The translations under genes were made by a program, and so were the position numbers. Shown one piece after another: positions 22,331-34,999 of a stretch of 64,000 bases of DNA (positions are counted from its first letter, which is position 1; each line of letters begins with the position of its first letter). Below the pieces are notes generated by a model that saw only the letters and a program-made list of their open reading frames with translations, was not told the origin of the DNA and ran no database searches. Origin of the DNA: Diospyros lotus (taxonomy: Eukaryota; Streptophyta; Magnoliopsida; Ericales; Ebenaceae); the NCBI RefSeq assembly GCF_014633365.1, contig NC_068349.1:38517192-38581191 (forward strand). Direction: 5' to 3'.

Positions 22331-24556
22331 ATATGAAACATATGTATTGTAGAAAGCATCAAAATCAAGGATTCAACATAGGGGAAGAATGTTGAAAGTT
22401 CATAAGGCTTGTCAAAGCCATGTTTCTTTGTCTCCATAGTCGTTTTCTTTGAAACTTAGTGCTCAATATTGCCAATGAAACCCTAATCATCTTCTTTCTC
22501 ACACTTTATTCGTTTTCTTCTTTGAGCCTATTTTGTTCCTCTCTCTCTTTCTTTCTCAATTCCAAATGACCCGTTCGTAATGGGTTGCCGGTAGTCAAAA
22601 CCCATTGCATTATTAGAGATGGATCTTGACCAAATTTCATAGTTGCTGTTATGAAAAATGAAAGAAGAAGAACAAGAAGAAGTATACAACCCTTTCACTA
22701 GCACCAAAGGAATTCCATCGCCATGAGACCACCTTGAAACATAGCAAATCAAGGTTGGAGACCCAGATTTGAAGACTTTTCATAAAGCAATATCAACTAG
22801 GAATTGAATCAAGTTAAAAGTCTTGGATTCAATTAATTTAGGGTCTTTGATTTAGCTCTTGATTTGCGTGGTTTGATTTATAATTGCCTTGTTTAACCAT
22901 CGATCCATTTGGTCTTTTGAGATCCACACCTAGCCGAGATGGATTTGGTGAGCCATTGGCTATATAAATTAGTTTTATTTGCATCCCATTTTGGGTTGTT
23001 GTTTCGATCTAGGTCTACACCAAGTTTGGTTTGAGATCTCTAGAGTTGACTCTCTAAGGGTTTGTTTGCAAACACAATTTGGTTGTTGAAATTACACAAG
23101 GTGCAACATACTGTTTTGTGCATATTGGAAAAGGTAGGCTTAATTTGCTTATTTCATTATGTTTATAAAATTCAAGCTAAGGTAGAGATTGTCGAGATTA
23201 TCTTAAATTCAGATTTAGATAACTCTACTCAAAGTATGATAAAGATAGATTTTAACATGATAAAGATTGTCTATAGTCCATAACTTCCCTCTCTCCATCC
23301 CTATTTGCACCAAATTACCAACAATACGAACAAGAAGTTGTTATAGTTCAACCAACAGCTTAACTGTAAGAAAAAGTAATGCTACACCCATAAATACACC
23401 ACAAGTATATAGTAGACTAGTTATATATAGTTCATCATCTTTCTTGAGAAATTTTTAACCATATATTTCTATTAATTGGCTGTATTTGCAATTGTCTCTG
23501 GAAAATAGAAAATAAGTAGAGATTATCATTTATATGTACATGTATGTACGTGTGGGATAAAGGGCTGCAAGAGGTTATTTGTGTTGTGTAAAGTGAGGTA
23601 TTTCAAAAGACTATCAATCCCAAATTACTAAGTGAAGAATCTTTAAGCCACCTTAAATAGAGTGATCCACCTTATGAACTTGAGACAAGAAAGAAAGAGG
23701 TATGTGCTTACGCGAGTGTGAAAAGGCCTAGTAAAAGGCAAAATGTGCCAATAGTTTTTATTATAACATTATTCCCCTCTTAATTCTTTCTTTTGTAACT
23801 GAAAATCCCTCTATGCCTGCTAGCCTAAATATACTTGTTCATGTTACATTCCAATAACATATCTACCAAGCCAATTCCTCTGACTCCTTCCTATTGTTTA
23901 TTTTCTCTATTGGTTAAATAAAATTATTCTATTGTTCCTACTTCCGAACTGGAAAGTGCACACCAATTTGAAGGCCTGTCATATCTTGGGAGATATAGTT
24001 GGTTCAATCTTTTGCACTTAGAAGGCGGAATCTATCTTTAAAGGCAATGTTATACACGCTTCAAGCAGATTATCCTATAATACTAACAGTTTGTTTTATG
24101 GGTGTTTTGTTGCATGAGGTTATATTTAGTTTTATTTTGTAGGCATAGTATTTTTTGAGATATGGTTAAAATGCATTGATGAATAATTGATTTCCAAAAA
24201 CTCTTGAGTGATAGAGGGATTGATTAATCGTTAGAAACCACCCCCCTTTTCTCTCTCTTTCTCTTTCTCCAATTAGAGTTTCAAATCATGGTGTTAGGTG
24301 TTGGTGATGGTTGTCAAAGATGTTTGCGTAAGGTGTCACTAGTGGAGACGATACCAGAGGTGATGAATTTCAATATCGTAAATGTTTCTCTCTTTATATA
24401 TATGTATGTATATATATATATATATGGCTTTTTGTGTCTCTCTCTTTTCTCAAAAACTCCATAATTCATTGAACCTCCCGTTTTTTCATGGATCTTATTG
24501 TGGGGTGCCCTCGTAAGTCTCAAGCATCTTCCCGATGAGTCCTTCCCCAGAGAGTC
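22331..24556. other. Intergenic DNA, no gene recognised
   Basis: Short frames here (for example 22528-22752) show no domain. There are TA and CT microsatellites near 24240-24265 and 24399-24424. The right edge is the start of an LTR copy at 24557. Confidence 0.45.
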
Positions 24557-26850
24557 TGTAACACCCTATTTTTTTTCAAAGGCAACATTTACTCTAGATT
24601 TCGAAAATATATATATTTTTTCAACATACACTCAACACAAATCATTCTCAACAATCACATTCTACCTTCTTAGCATATCAAACTTAATAATCAATAAGCT
24701 AAGATCGGTAATCATCATATATGCGAAAGCAATATTGAAACCTCAAATGATACATAACTGTAAATGCTTTGTTTATAACATAAAAATCATACCATCATTT
24801 TACATTATATCTTCAAAACAAAATATATGACAGCAGAATATCTCGTACATAATCAAAAACCTACTATAAATCTAATATGTAAATAAAAATTATATCTCAA
24901 AAACCTTTTTTTCCTTGGCACTGCTGCTTTCACCTGAAACGTTTGAATATTCCAGGGATATAATCTAAATTAGATAGTGATCTAAGTGAGAATTCAAAAT
25001 ATTTTCATGAATATATGCAAGACCATGAACAAACTGACATATCTCGACATGTACTAACCCAAGAGAATCCCATACAACGCTTAACCCATATCATGAGAAA
25101 AGAGCAATCTCTCTAAAAGCAACATAATCATATTGACACATTGGCATAACACAATCCTAACTTAAGAGAGGAAACATCAATGCATCTCCCCGACACCTCG
25201 GGAACAATCATTACTATTGCCATCATAAGAGGGTCAACACCAATGCAAGAACCCGGCACACCACAATCACGTCAGGGATTACATTCTTACTCAAAAGTAA
25301 CCCGAAAATACTACCCATTTCTAACACACATGCCAATGCCATATCCTCAACATGTAACAATGCATTACATAAAAACGACATTTCAATGCATGTATTCAAT
25401 GCACATGCAAATAGGCATTTTGGAAGAACCATCCACATGAAATCAAACTTATCACATGTCAAACCATTTGTATGAAACAAAATCAAGTATAGAGTTGAAC
25501 CAACCACAAATAAATTAACTAGTTTTAGGTAAGAACAATCACATATGAAAACCATTTGCATGAAATTAAATCAAGTTTTGAGAAACAACTCACAATAAAC
25601 CAAGTTTGAAGTAGAAACTATCACCTTGAACATATATCGAAATATCTCGATTCTTGTGCCCAACCTTGATTTTCGTGCCAAGTCTCAATAATTGTACTAT
25701 TACTCAATTTTGAGTCTCAACGTATCCTAGCCATCATATTTATTCAAAGAATTATCAACCCTTATTTTTTCCTCATAATTTTCTCTTATTTTTCTCCTAT
25801 TTTCCCCCTCAATAATTCCAAAACAAATACCTCCACAAGGTTTTTCCTAAATTTTTCTCTACTATAATTTATAAAATATTTTTTAAAAATAATAAAATTA
25901 ATTTTAAAAAAAATACTCCGTTCCACGTGCCCTCACACGCTAGCCATGCGCCTTACGCTTAAAGACCAATGCGTGCACTACACGCACTGGTTGTCTTCTC
26001 AAGCGAGCCATTCGTCGTCGGCAATCAAAAAATTCCCCCAATCACACTATCTTGTAGATCTCTTCAAGTCGATCCAAGTGGTACCCTTTTTTGCTCAAAA
26101 AACCATAGGAAGGCCCTTGATTGAATGGCCAAAGCCTTGGCTTCAGCGACTGATTACGATTCCGGCCAAGTTTCAAAACATCCTTAAATCGACTCCAAAA
26201 TTTACCAAATGCTCTAGAATTTCTCCCTACACACCAAGGAACAAAATCCCTCTATCCAAAAGCTCAAAAATACTCCCAAACTCGAGCAAATTGATGCTCA
26301 ATATTTGGCCAAAATCTTTGCTATTTATAGGCAAAATCCGGCCATCTCTCGATCAATCACTAGCCATTGTTTCGCCTCCATGCTTCCTAGGCTAAAGATG
26401 GCCATACCCTTGCAAGATTTGACCGTCCCATCACTGGATTTGGCTCCACGTGCGGTGGCAGGTCGGCCGCCACTTATTGCTACGAGTTTAAAAAGTTGCA
26501 CTTTCACCCCAAGCTTATTTTAAATGCCATTTTGGACCTCATTTCAAGTCCTCAAGGTTTGATATTTTATCACATGAACCCCCAAGTATCACACTTCACA
26601 ATTGACCCAACGAATTTGGAAAAATAATATTTTCAACCAGTTTTTTTTACTAGAATAAAAAATTACACTTAGGCCCGAAAATTATTCTTAAGCCTATCCT
26701 CCAAGAATTTCCATTTGAAACCACTTCAAGGTTATTCTATTCACAAAATTAGAGCCTCCTTAGGGTTTCATAGAATTCTCAGATGTCTCTTTCGACCTTT
26801 TGAGTTTTTTGAGTTGTATTTTATCTGTACAAGAAACTGTCTAGCCAAGC
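24557..26850 (-). repeat. LTR copy A of the TGTAATACCC family, minus orientation, truncated
   Basis: It begins on the plus strand with TGTAACACCC, the complement of the family's ...GTTACA end. It shares the diagnostic block cacctgaaacgtttgaat (about 24930), the cacctcgat/gtgcc-type block (25640-25690), a U/A-rich tract and TTACACTTAGGCCC text (26662-26675) with the copies at 39-52 kb. The LTR start expected on its right side is missing, so it is truncated near ttttatctgtacaagaaa. TATA box: see 26321-26330. Confidence 0.6.
26321..26330 (-). promoter_or_regulatory. TATA box of LTR copy A
   Basis: The minus-strand reading is CTATAAATAG, at the same relative place as the TATA boxes in LTR copies B and D. 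Confidence 0.55.
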
Positions 26851-28104
26851 TAGCAGCAAAACGGGGTGCATGCAATTGGAGGAAAAAGGCTAGAATTTTC
26901 CAGCACCAAAACGGCATCATTTTGGGGGAAAATGGTGGTGCCGCTGGCTACCATGTGGCCAGTTTCCAGCCACTCATTTTTTTTGTGGCTTTTATGCCAT
27001 AAGTTTTAGCAAAAATTGGCAGCAAGTAGAAAGCAATTGAGAAAGGAAAATTGGGAAAGAAATAGCACGAGCCATAACGAAAAATAGGAGAAAAATCAAG
27101 AAGAAAGTGGGAAAAATTTATGCAATTGGAGTTTAAGAAAGCCAAGTAAGTGAAAAAAATATTTATTAAGAATTCTATATGGTTGGATTAAAGTTTTAGA
27201 TTGTGATCTTATAATTTTTGGGTAAAAATATTATTTTAACAGCATGTAAGCAAAAAAATTGGAATCTTTTATAACAGGTAAGTTCTTTTTGCTTTGCGTG
27301 TTTTATTCCCTCTCTTACCTCGATTTGGTTCCAACTTTTATTTCTGTGGGTGCGCTTTGTCCCTATTTTATAAATCAATGGGGTTGGTTCCTTTGGTTGT
27401 GGATTTGAGTTAAATAAGAGATTTCTTGGGATTTTTATTTCTAAAAGTTTATGGGGTTTGCATTAGCCCTATTTCCTTGGGAATGATGTCGAACCAATTT
27501 GGGACTAGGTTCCTAAAGGACTTGAGGGGTTTGGTTGTGGTTATGGATTCTCGCAGGTGTAAGCCGTTATAACATAGTGCAGGAGCTATCAACTGGTGAG
27601 GTAAAATGTCGACCGTTTGGTGACGCTGGAGTGAACTGTCGACCTACTCGAGGAAGGCAGTCGATTGATTACTCTTAGTCACGGACTGTCGACCGACTCT
27701 GCCATTATGTGATATCCTGCATGTCATTGTGGTGCATGGGTTTGGGCTTGCATCATTGGGGGAAACATAAGCTATGGATGCTTAGACATGTACATCTTAG
27801 AATGACTAGGTGCACAAGCATTACATTGGATTTGTATTCCTATGTGGCCGATGCCTGGCTTATGGGGGCCATGTATCACGCTGATGCTTACTATGTCATT
27901 GCATCTATTATTCGTTGCATTGCATGGTTATGTTATGATGTGGTATGGAGTTGGCCCTCAATAGCTATGAGTGCAACTCGGCTTTGGGTAGCTATGACTC
28001 AGGGACTCTGGTATGCGATTGTGATATGTGCCCCTTGGGCTCTTGTGAATTATGCTAGCCAGTTCATGACTATAGCAGGTTTGTGTGCCAGGACTTGGGT
28101 GCCA

Positions 28105-29104
28105 GGTTGTGTTAGATATAAGCCCATAAGACCAGTTCTAGTGGCACAATGGGGTTTGACCTTATAACTCTTTAAATTCCATTTAATGGCAAGTTTATGT
28201 TTTAGTTTAAATTGCAATATGATTTAAATTAAACATATAAATATATATATATATCATAAAGAGTGAATATCATTCTTAAATGTTAAGAATATGCGAAAGG
28301 GATAATCCAGAGTTCGTTATACCATAAACATAATCCTAGCCATAGAGTTCATAACCTGGATATTAGTAACTCTCAAAGGCTAGTACATCGTCTTCCTCTT
28401 TGTTCAATATAAGATACTGAAAAATAATATTAGTGAGTCTTGTGTCATTTTGTATAAGATATAGAGGGAAGATGAGTGGGTGCTTGCTAAAGGAACAAGT
28501 TCACTGAACGAGACTGTTACCATTGAATCACATGGGTTTCATTTCACAGGTCAATGATTCGATGTTAACTACGGATGTGCAATTAGTCCTTAGACATGAG
28601 ATGACATGGATATCTGCGCATTGGTGGATTAGGTCATCAGAAATAATGGTGCAATTATTTATTAGATAAATAAGGATAATCAAATGATTAATGGGTTAAT
28701 TATTTAATTATCAAGTTGGATCGAGTTTCTTGCTAGCACATTAAGCCCGGTCCAACTGCACTTAGGGTTTCTAGGGTTTGCCTATAAATAGAACATTAAG
28801 CCCTTGAATCCAATACATAACGTAATCAGTTGTATCCAAATCAGACGAAAATTCTAGAGAAAATTTTTGTGTCCTTTTCTCCTAAAGTCTCTCGGAGTCT
28901 TGGCAATTTTGGGTGGACCAACTCAACATCTCACACATGGGGATTATACAGCGGGTTATTTGCAACGAATTTTATTTTTGTCTTAAGATAAATTTTTATT
29001 TATGTCTTTGATTTCTAAACCGTATGTTTTGAAAAATGCAATACCTATAAAATTAGATTTTATTTCTGCTGCATATGAACATATCATAATTTTCTAATAG
29101 GTTA
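28105..29104 (+). mobile_element. Copia-like solo LTR
   Basis: The element runs from TGTTAGATATAAGCC at 28110 to TTTTCTAATA at 29099, about 990 bp. The ends match TGTTAGA...TCTAACA except for C to T at the penultimate base. Flanks GGTTG and GGTTA match at 4 of 5 bases. It contains the TATA box CTATAAATAG at 28782-28791 and typical LTR text, and no internal region or second LTR is present. It could instead be a fragment of a longer element. Confidence 0.65.
28782..28791 (+). promoter_or_regulatory. TATA box of the solo LTR
   Basis: CTATAAATAG within the LTR, about 310 bases before its 3' end, consistent with a U3/R boundary. Confidence 0.6.
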
Positions 29105-29530
29105 TGCATTTCTTACGTGGGCCCCAATGACCATTATGTGCACTAGTATATTTATGTTGAGAATTGGATATTTTGGTGCATGGTATGGTGTGACATTTTA
29201 ATTTATAGCACGTCATTTTGTGGCTTGTATTCAGTGTGAGAGATCTATCCCCAACTTTATTGTTATTTTTCTACTTGCTTGCTGAGTCTTGTGACTCACC
29301 CTTATTTTATATCATTCCAAGTAAAGGGAAGACAAAGGCCGAGGGTGAGGGTAGCAGCGTCTGAGTGGATAGGTAGTTGGTTGTATAGGGCAGTCCTAGC
29401 TGTCAATCTTAAGGGAGGTTTTTGTGGTTTCGAGGTACAGGAGATTGCTAGCTATATTTTTGGTGTTATGATCTTTATACCCAAGTTTTGTTAGGGGGTA
29501 TGCCTTATGTTTGCCACCCCCGTTTCTTCT

Positions 29531-29990
29531 AGTTTTGTATATATGCATATACTATGCTTCTAGTGTGTTAGTGTATTACTGCATGTCATTTGTCAGGGAA
29601 TTTTTGGCCTTTTTCTCTCTCTTTTGAGACTTTCACCTAGGCTTGCAGGCCTCCGGGATCATCGGGCGGGTGTTTTCACACCTGGAAGGCTTCACTTCCT
29701 TGAATACTCGAAATTTTCACCTTCCCAAAGACTTATCGAGTTCTCCATCCGTTGCTAGCCCAAAGGCTCTTTCGGGTGCTTAGTCCTGAAGGCCATGAAG
29801 ACCCTTTATCTAAGTTCCTACAGATCCGGCCTTATAAGATTGGCTCTAACCCAACCCAGATTCGATTGACCTTGCTGACAACATCTTAGACCCTCTACTT
29901 CAACAAAGTGCTCTACTTTAGCCAATTTTAAGACATATAAATTTAATTGTTATAGTTTAGCAACAACAATTTGGAATTGTCTGTGGAAAT
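29531..29990 (+). repeat. LTR tail and degenerate primer site of a Tat/Ogre-type gypsy element
   Basis: At 29972-29989 the reading TGGAATTGTCTGTGGAAA corresponds to the TGGCGCCGTCTGTGGGAA leader typical of plant Tat/Ogre elements, with losses at the GCGCC core. The preceding 400 bases have LTR-like non-coding text. The 5' LTR boundary was not found. Confidence 0.45.
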
Positions 29991-32510
29991 CGAGCAAAAA
30001 AGTCATCCCTTTGCAGCCGTTGTGAGGGATAGTTATGTGAAGATGTTGCCATAACGCTCCCATCTTATCTTGTCATGCCTCCCAATGAGGCATGCTCTGA
30101 ACCCTCTAGGAAGGCACATGGGAGGTTTCTACGAGGCTTTTTTCCTACTATTATGAGCCTTCCAAGGCTTTTCTCCAGCTATTACGCTAGCCCTTGGGAG
30201 AGAAGCGCATCTCCCCACCCTGTATCTCTGTTGGGCATCCATGTTGTTCTTCAAAACAAGGATTCAAGCTATGCAAGTGGAAAGTAAGGATGAGCCCCCT
30301 GAGGATATCTGAAGGTCAAGTTTGGGAGTCTCACTTTCTGAACTTGTATTTGATGATATGGTCATCCTCCCTAGCAATGTCGGCCCCTATGTAAGAGTAT
30401 TGCGCAGAGGAAGAAAATTATGAAGACCTTTTCTGCAAGAAAAACCCCTCACGGGATGTGTTTGCAAAAGTGTTCTATAAACCTAGGAGGAAGTACCCCG
30501 GGCTTCCTAGCTTCCTCAGATATATTTTTTCCAAGCCTAGGGAGGTTTAAAAGCAGAGGATGGCCTACCAACTTGAGCGGAGGCTGGAGTTGTAAAGCTA
30601 TATGAAGGGCTGATAGAAGAAGATAAATTATCAGCATCTTCTATAGCAGCAATCCTACATTGACTATCAATCCAAGAAAACAACTCTCTGTAGCAACCCA
30701 TTTTCTATAACCATTCTTGTCACAACGATAGCCCCATTTGCCAGAAGGTGTTTAGCATTCCACCTTGGCTCACTCAAGCCCTGCGATCAGCTATGACAAG
30801 AGTTTCTCATAACCCTTCGCCATAGATATTTCAAAGGCAATGGATCGTTGTAAGCGTATGCAACATTATATTGATCGTTTCAAGAACATTATGCCTAGAG
30901 ATGCAGAACTGAGTTGTTCTAGATCACAAATCAAAAGTCACCAGCTTGCAAAAAGAAGCTATCAAGCAAAGACATTACTAACTTAAAACTAACACTTTGT
31001 AAATCGCAAAAGTAGGCCTGTACCGAACCACATAAACAAAATGCTCCTATGATGTAAAAAAGATATAAGATAACATATATGTGTGTATTCTTTGTTTTGT
31101 AGTGACTCAGGGAAAGACTAAGAACTAGACTGGGGAGTTAAGGGGATGGAAACCCTTAAACTCGATATAATATCAATCTCTTGTAATCTCGAATTCAAAG
31201 TTAGACAGTTATGAATAAATGAGGTTTCAAAACAAAAGTATTCCTACAACATCACAAGTTATCTGGTATTTTGATATAAAGACAGCCATTTGCCAAAGGC
31301 ATTATCTAAGGGCAGACGTAGGTGAAAGGCCGAATTTCCAGAATAAAAACATTCAACTACACCATGATCACAATCGAGGGCACCCTGTCTAATAATTGCT
31401 ATCTCATTGCGAAAGTAGGCACTCCGCTGAACTACCTCGACAAAACATCGATATTCTGATTACGGATGTAGGCATGACACTAAACCATTAAACCACTAAT
31501 AAAAAATAAATTCACAGACGTAGATTATTGAACTGCATTAACAAACTAAAGTGCCTCTGGGTACACTTTATGCCACTAGGGCCCTTGTCCTCTCTTCTCG
31601 ATATTCTTTTCCATAGGGGCCCAACCTACATCTTGTGAGACAGTTCCATTGTCTTTGGACGCAAAGACCAAGATTGTTTCCTTAAAATAACTACTCATCT
31701 GGCTTTGCATATTCGTGCCCAATTGGTGGAAGGAACGGAGTATAGGAAACTTTCTCTATTTTGTAGGTCAATTGGTACTCATCCATTTCCACTATACTAT
31801 AGGGCGCCTAGGATCGTGTACTGCTCATCGTGACCAGACCTTTCCACAAAATGACTCTATGGGTCGCTGTCATCTCTCCCACATGACCTCAGGGCACAGT
31901 GGCGACATTCCATCTACGGACGAGATTGGCAAGTCTAAGGCAGTTAATGGACTCGGGCACATGTCTCACCCCTAATTGCAAGTAGTGGCAGTGGTACTCC
32001 CGGTTGATGTCAGATGCGTGATGTCTTATATCTCTAAACATTTATTTTAAAATTCTATATTATATGTCCCAATGCTAGATATTTCATGTTACCTTGATAG
32101 GTATACCAACACCCTTGAAATTACTTCACTATTTTTGTAAATTTATACAATTGTTTTACCCTCCATGAGCTGGAGAAGGTTGGCATCCCCATTACCTCGA
32201 GGAGCCGAATTCTCTTTATGTGCCCATAAATATGCAGGAACACAGGTACTTGGACCCTGCTTAAAGAAAATGCACGTTCTTATCGGCAACGTTTGAATTA
32301 TTTTATAATCTTACTTCGCTCTTACTTATGCTCCATGCATTTATATAGCTCATGCATGTGCTAAGACGTTGCTTTGTCAACCAAATACCAATTTGTGATC
32401 CAAAAGAGTGATCATTCTATTAATATCTGTTCAGTTCCCAAAATAAAAAAAAAAATGTAATGAGCCAAAAGATAAAAAAAAAGGCGAGAATAAGTCTATC
32501 CTAAATTAGA
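29991..32510. other. Transposon-derived non-coding DNA
   Basis: Short frames only (for example 30075-30287, 31715-31975), with no recognisable domain. Phrases of the type gaccgtaggt/cgaaccacataaa recur (31013, 31310, 31404, 31510), as in some plant LTR leaders. It probably belongs to the internal or LTR parts of the elements on either side. Confidence 0.35.
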
Positions 32511-32519
32511 GCCCTAGGA

Positions 32520-34929
32520 AACCCATCATCCTGAACAAGGACTCATTCTGCAAAATCTAAGTCAGTAAACTCAATATCTTCCAAGGCATCAATTGCCTCT
32601 ATCCCTTGGGGAGCTCCATGATCGGTCGGTGTCGGAGGGTCTTAAGTCCGGCTTCGATACGTATGGGCTCCATGGACCAACAAGTTTAGAGAGATCCCTT
32701 GCCTCGACATTCAAAAAGTCCTTTGGTGGTATAGGGTGTCAGGATCCCTGTACTCCTGCCAGTTTCGGATACCTTTTTTGATCTTATCAGTCGTATAGAT
32801 GATGTTAGAAAAATTGGTGCCCAAACGCGTTCTCTTTAAGTATCCCTAGACCAAATAAAATCCATACTTCGTAAAGCCCGAGGCATACCTTTCTTTCTCC
32901 TCGTGGAACACTGGGGACAACCAATATTCCTTAATTGTCTCAGCCTTGATGGCCTCAACACTAACCCTCCTGAGCTAGTTGGTTAGCTCCTCAATTTGCC
33001 TCTTCGCCTCTTGAAGCTCTAAGCAGGCGTTATTCCTCTCTTCCAAGGCCTATTTTAGCTCGACAATCACAGCGGTGTTAGCCTCCATAAGCATTGTCAT
33101 GGTCTTCCTATGCCACTCAATATTGTCTTTCAAGGAGTCTTTCTCCCTCTTTGCCTCCATTGCCTCGCGTTCGAGCCGGAGAGCTTGCCTCTTATATTTT
33201 TCGAGGTCCCAAACCTTGTGCTCCAGGTGCCTTAGCTTGTCTCTCTGGCGAAGGAAGCGGTGGACCATCCAGGCTTTATCTACCTCGGCCTTGGCTAGGT
33301 CTACCCGAGCATTCATCATGGCCATTACCTGGCATTACATTCTCTGCCAAGTAAAAACCTAAATATTAGGAGCCACAATAAATACAAGGAAAGCATTAAA
33401 GGAAAAGAAATTTAAAATCTCTCATACCTCAACCAAATATTGCTCTACTATATCAAGCTGGCTCTGGTGCTCCCTGTATACCTTAGTTCATCGCATGGCG
33501 TTATCATGGTATACATAAGCCTTTTTGCAACGCCTAACTCTATAACAGAATCAGTATCTAGGAGCCCTGGGTAAGCCAAAAATTCCCAATCACTCAGATC
33601 TTGGCCCATTGCTGGAACCACTCCTTGGTGGATATATCCCAAGTCAAGAAATAAGGGCGGATGAATCATTGTCTTTGAGGCCAGCTCCCTTTGTTCATGC
33701 CGCTTTGTCAACTGCAAAAAAGAAAAGTTGTTGATGGCCCAATTTTGGCTATGGCGCCTCTCCAATTCAGCCTGGGTGCGTTCCTCTTTTACCTCTCATT
33801 CGGCCTTGCCAACCTCTATAGTCGCTTGGGCCCCCAAACTCAATGGTGATGCCAAATGGAATCTCTCCCTTCTCAATAAACCCACCAGTAGGTAGAGGAA
33901 GTGGCAAAAGATATGTCAGAGGGAAATTGAAAAAATCGTCCGAAAGTGGGTCCATGGAAGTTCCTACTGAGCTAGGCCCTTTGCCATCCATTTTGGTTGT
34001 CTTTCTCTTTTAGGGAGGAAAAATTTCTCCTCCCTTGACTTCTCCTGATGGAGAAAGAGGCTGGGTAGCTTGCTGTTGTGTTCTTTGCAGAGCCTCGTGT
34101 GCCTGTTGTTTCGATTCTTCCTACTTGCCCAAAGAAACCCTCTGAAATCGTCTCATATCTACACATCCAAAAATAATCAAATCATTAGTGCAATTGTCAA
34201 AATATTGATATCAAAAGCAGCAAAGCGCAAAGTAAAAATATAAGGGTTAGGGTAAGGACCCCTAGGGCCTATCTCCATTTCGCACACTTTCTCATCTCCA
34301 ACAGTATTTGAGTCCCCCATAATATTCACCTCTTCATTGTCCCCATCATTTTCCTTACTCTCTTCTTCTTCTTCATTTGACGAATAGGATGTCGAGGACG
34401 TGACAGGAGATTCAATTAGTTCTGAAGGGCTAGCATTATCGCCCCTTCCAACAACTATCCATCCTGCCTTAATAAGGCACGTTTTGCATATTAAATATGA
34501 TAAAATTACTAGACCTCCTTCGGCCAGCTTATTTATCTCATCTTGGTGGTCCTTCACTAGTGAATCAACATCTGACCAATAGTATCTTGGGCCCTCATTT
34601 TCTTGGTGCGCTAATATTGCGACGATCTCCAACATCTTCCATGTGGTGTAACCATTAGCCACTTAGTCTCAAAGTCATCTATTTTCTGAGATCCACCACT
34701 AAATAATTTAACCTTAATTGGTGTATATTGAATGGACAAAAATTATTTCTCCCCTCTTATAGTGTAAGCACAATAAAAGTAGCGTAATAAGGATGTGGTG
34801 GGTTCCACCCCCTACTCCTTGCAAAAAATAAAAAATCCTGCCAGCATGGTCTAGCCATCAGATACAACTAGGTCTTCACCATTATTTCTTCCCTCAAAAA
34901 ATGCATCCCAAAATGGTGCAATGGAATCC
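32520..34929 (-). pseudogene. gag-like ORF of a plant gypsy (Tat/Ogre-type) element, degenerate
   Basis: Minus-strand pieces retain the order of the plant gag-like 'putative transposon protein': an N-terminal PLHPF-like domain at the CACTA edge; Ser/Glu-rich acidic linker (34260-34400, EEEEESKEND); basic-proline linker (33970-34150); a Q/R-rich coiled coil (33050-33325, with HRFLRQRDKLRHLEHKVWDL); then IKEYWLSPVF and a C-terminal acidic tail near 32540-32600. Stops and frameshifts abound. The coiled-coil piece is the longest clean segment. The same reading continues on the far side of the CACTA element at 57372-57440. Confidence 0.6.
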
Positions 34930-34932
34930 TAA

Positions 34933-34951
34933 CACTACAAGAAAACAACAG
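34933..34951 (+). repeat. Left terminal inverted repeat of the CACTA element
   Basis: CACTACAAGAAAACAACAG, followed by subterminal repeats with alternating gacgga and gagaca units. Confidence 0.8.
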
Positions 34952-34999
34952 TTTAGACACAGATTTTTTAGACGAATTTGAAACAAAAGTTTTTTAGAC

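Larger units (their letters stand above)
26851..29530 (+). repeat. LTR-like DNA related in style to the solo LTR at 53195-55979, interrupted
   Basis: Non-coding. Blocks such as gcttgctgagtcttgtgact (29279-29298) and the following ...aggtaaagg-like segment parallel 55600-55670 in the 53-56 kb solo LTR (gttgagtcttgtagctca). A copia-like solo LTR (28110-29099) splits it. The 459 bp frame at 27709-28167 crosses that insertion edge and has no domain. Ends are not defined. Confidence 0.4.

Noticed and set aside
25946..26395. 149-codon plus-strand frame
   Set aside because: It lies antisense inside LTR copy A and has no domain.
27709..28167. 152-codon plus-strand frame with several hydrophobic stretches
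   Set aside because: It crosses the edge of the solo LTR at 28110, and the protein has no recognisable family.
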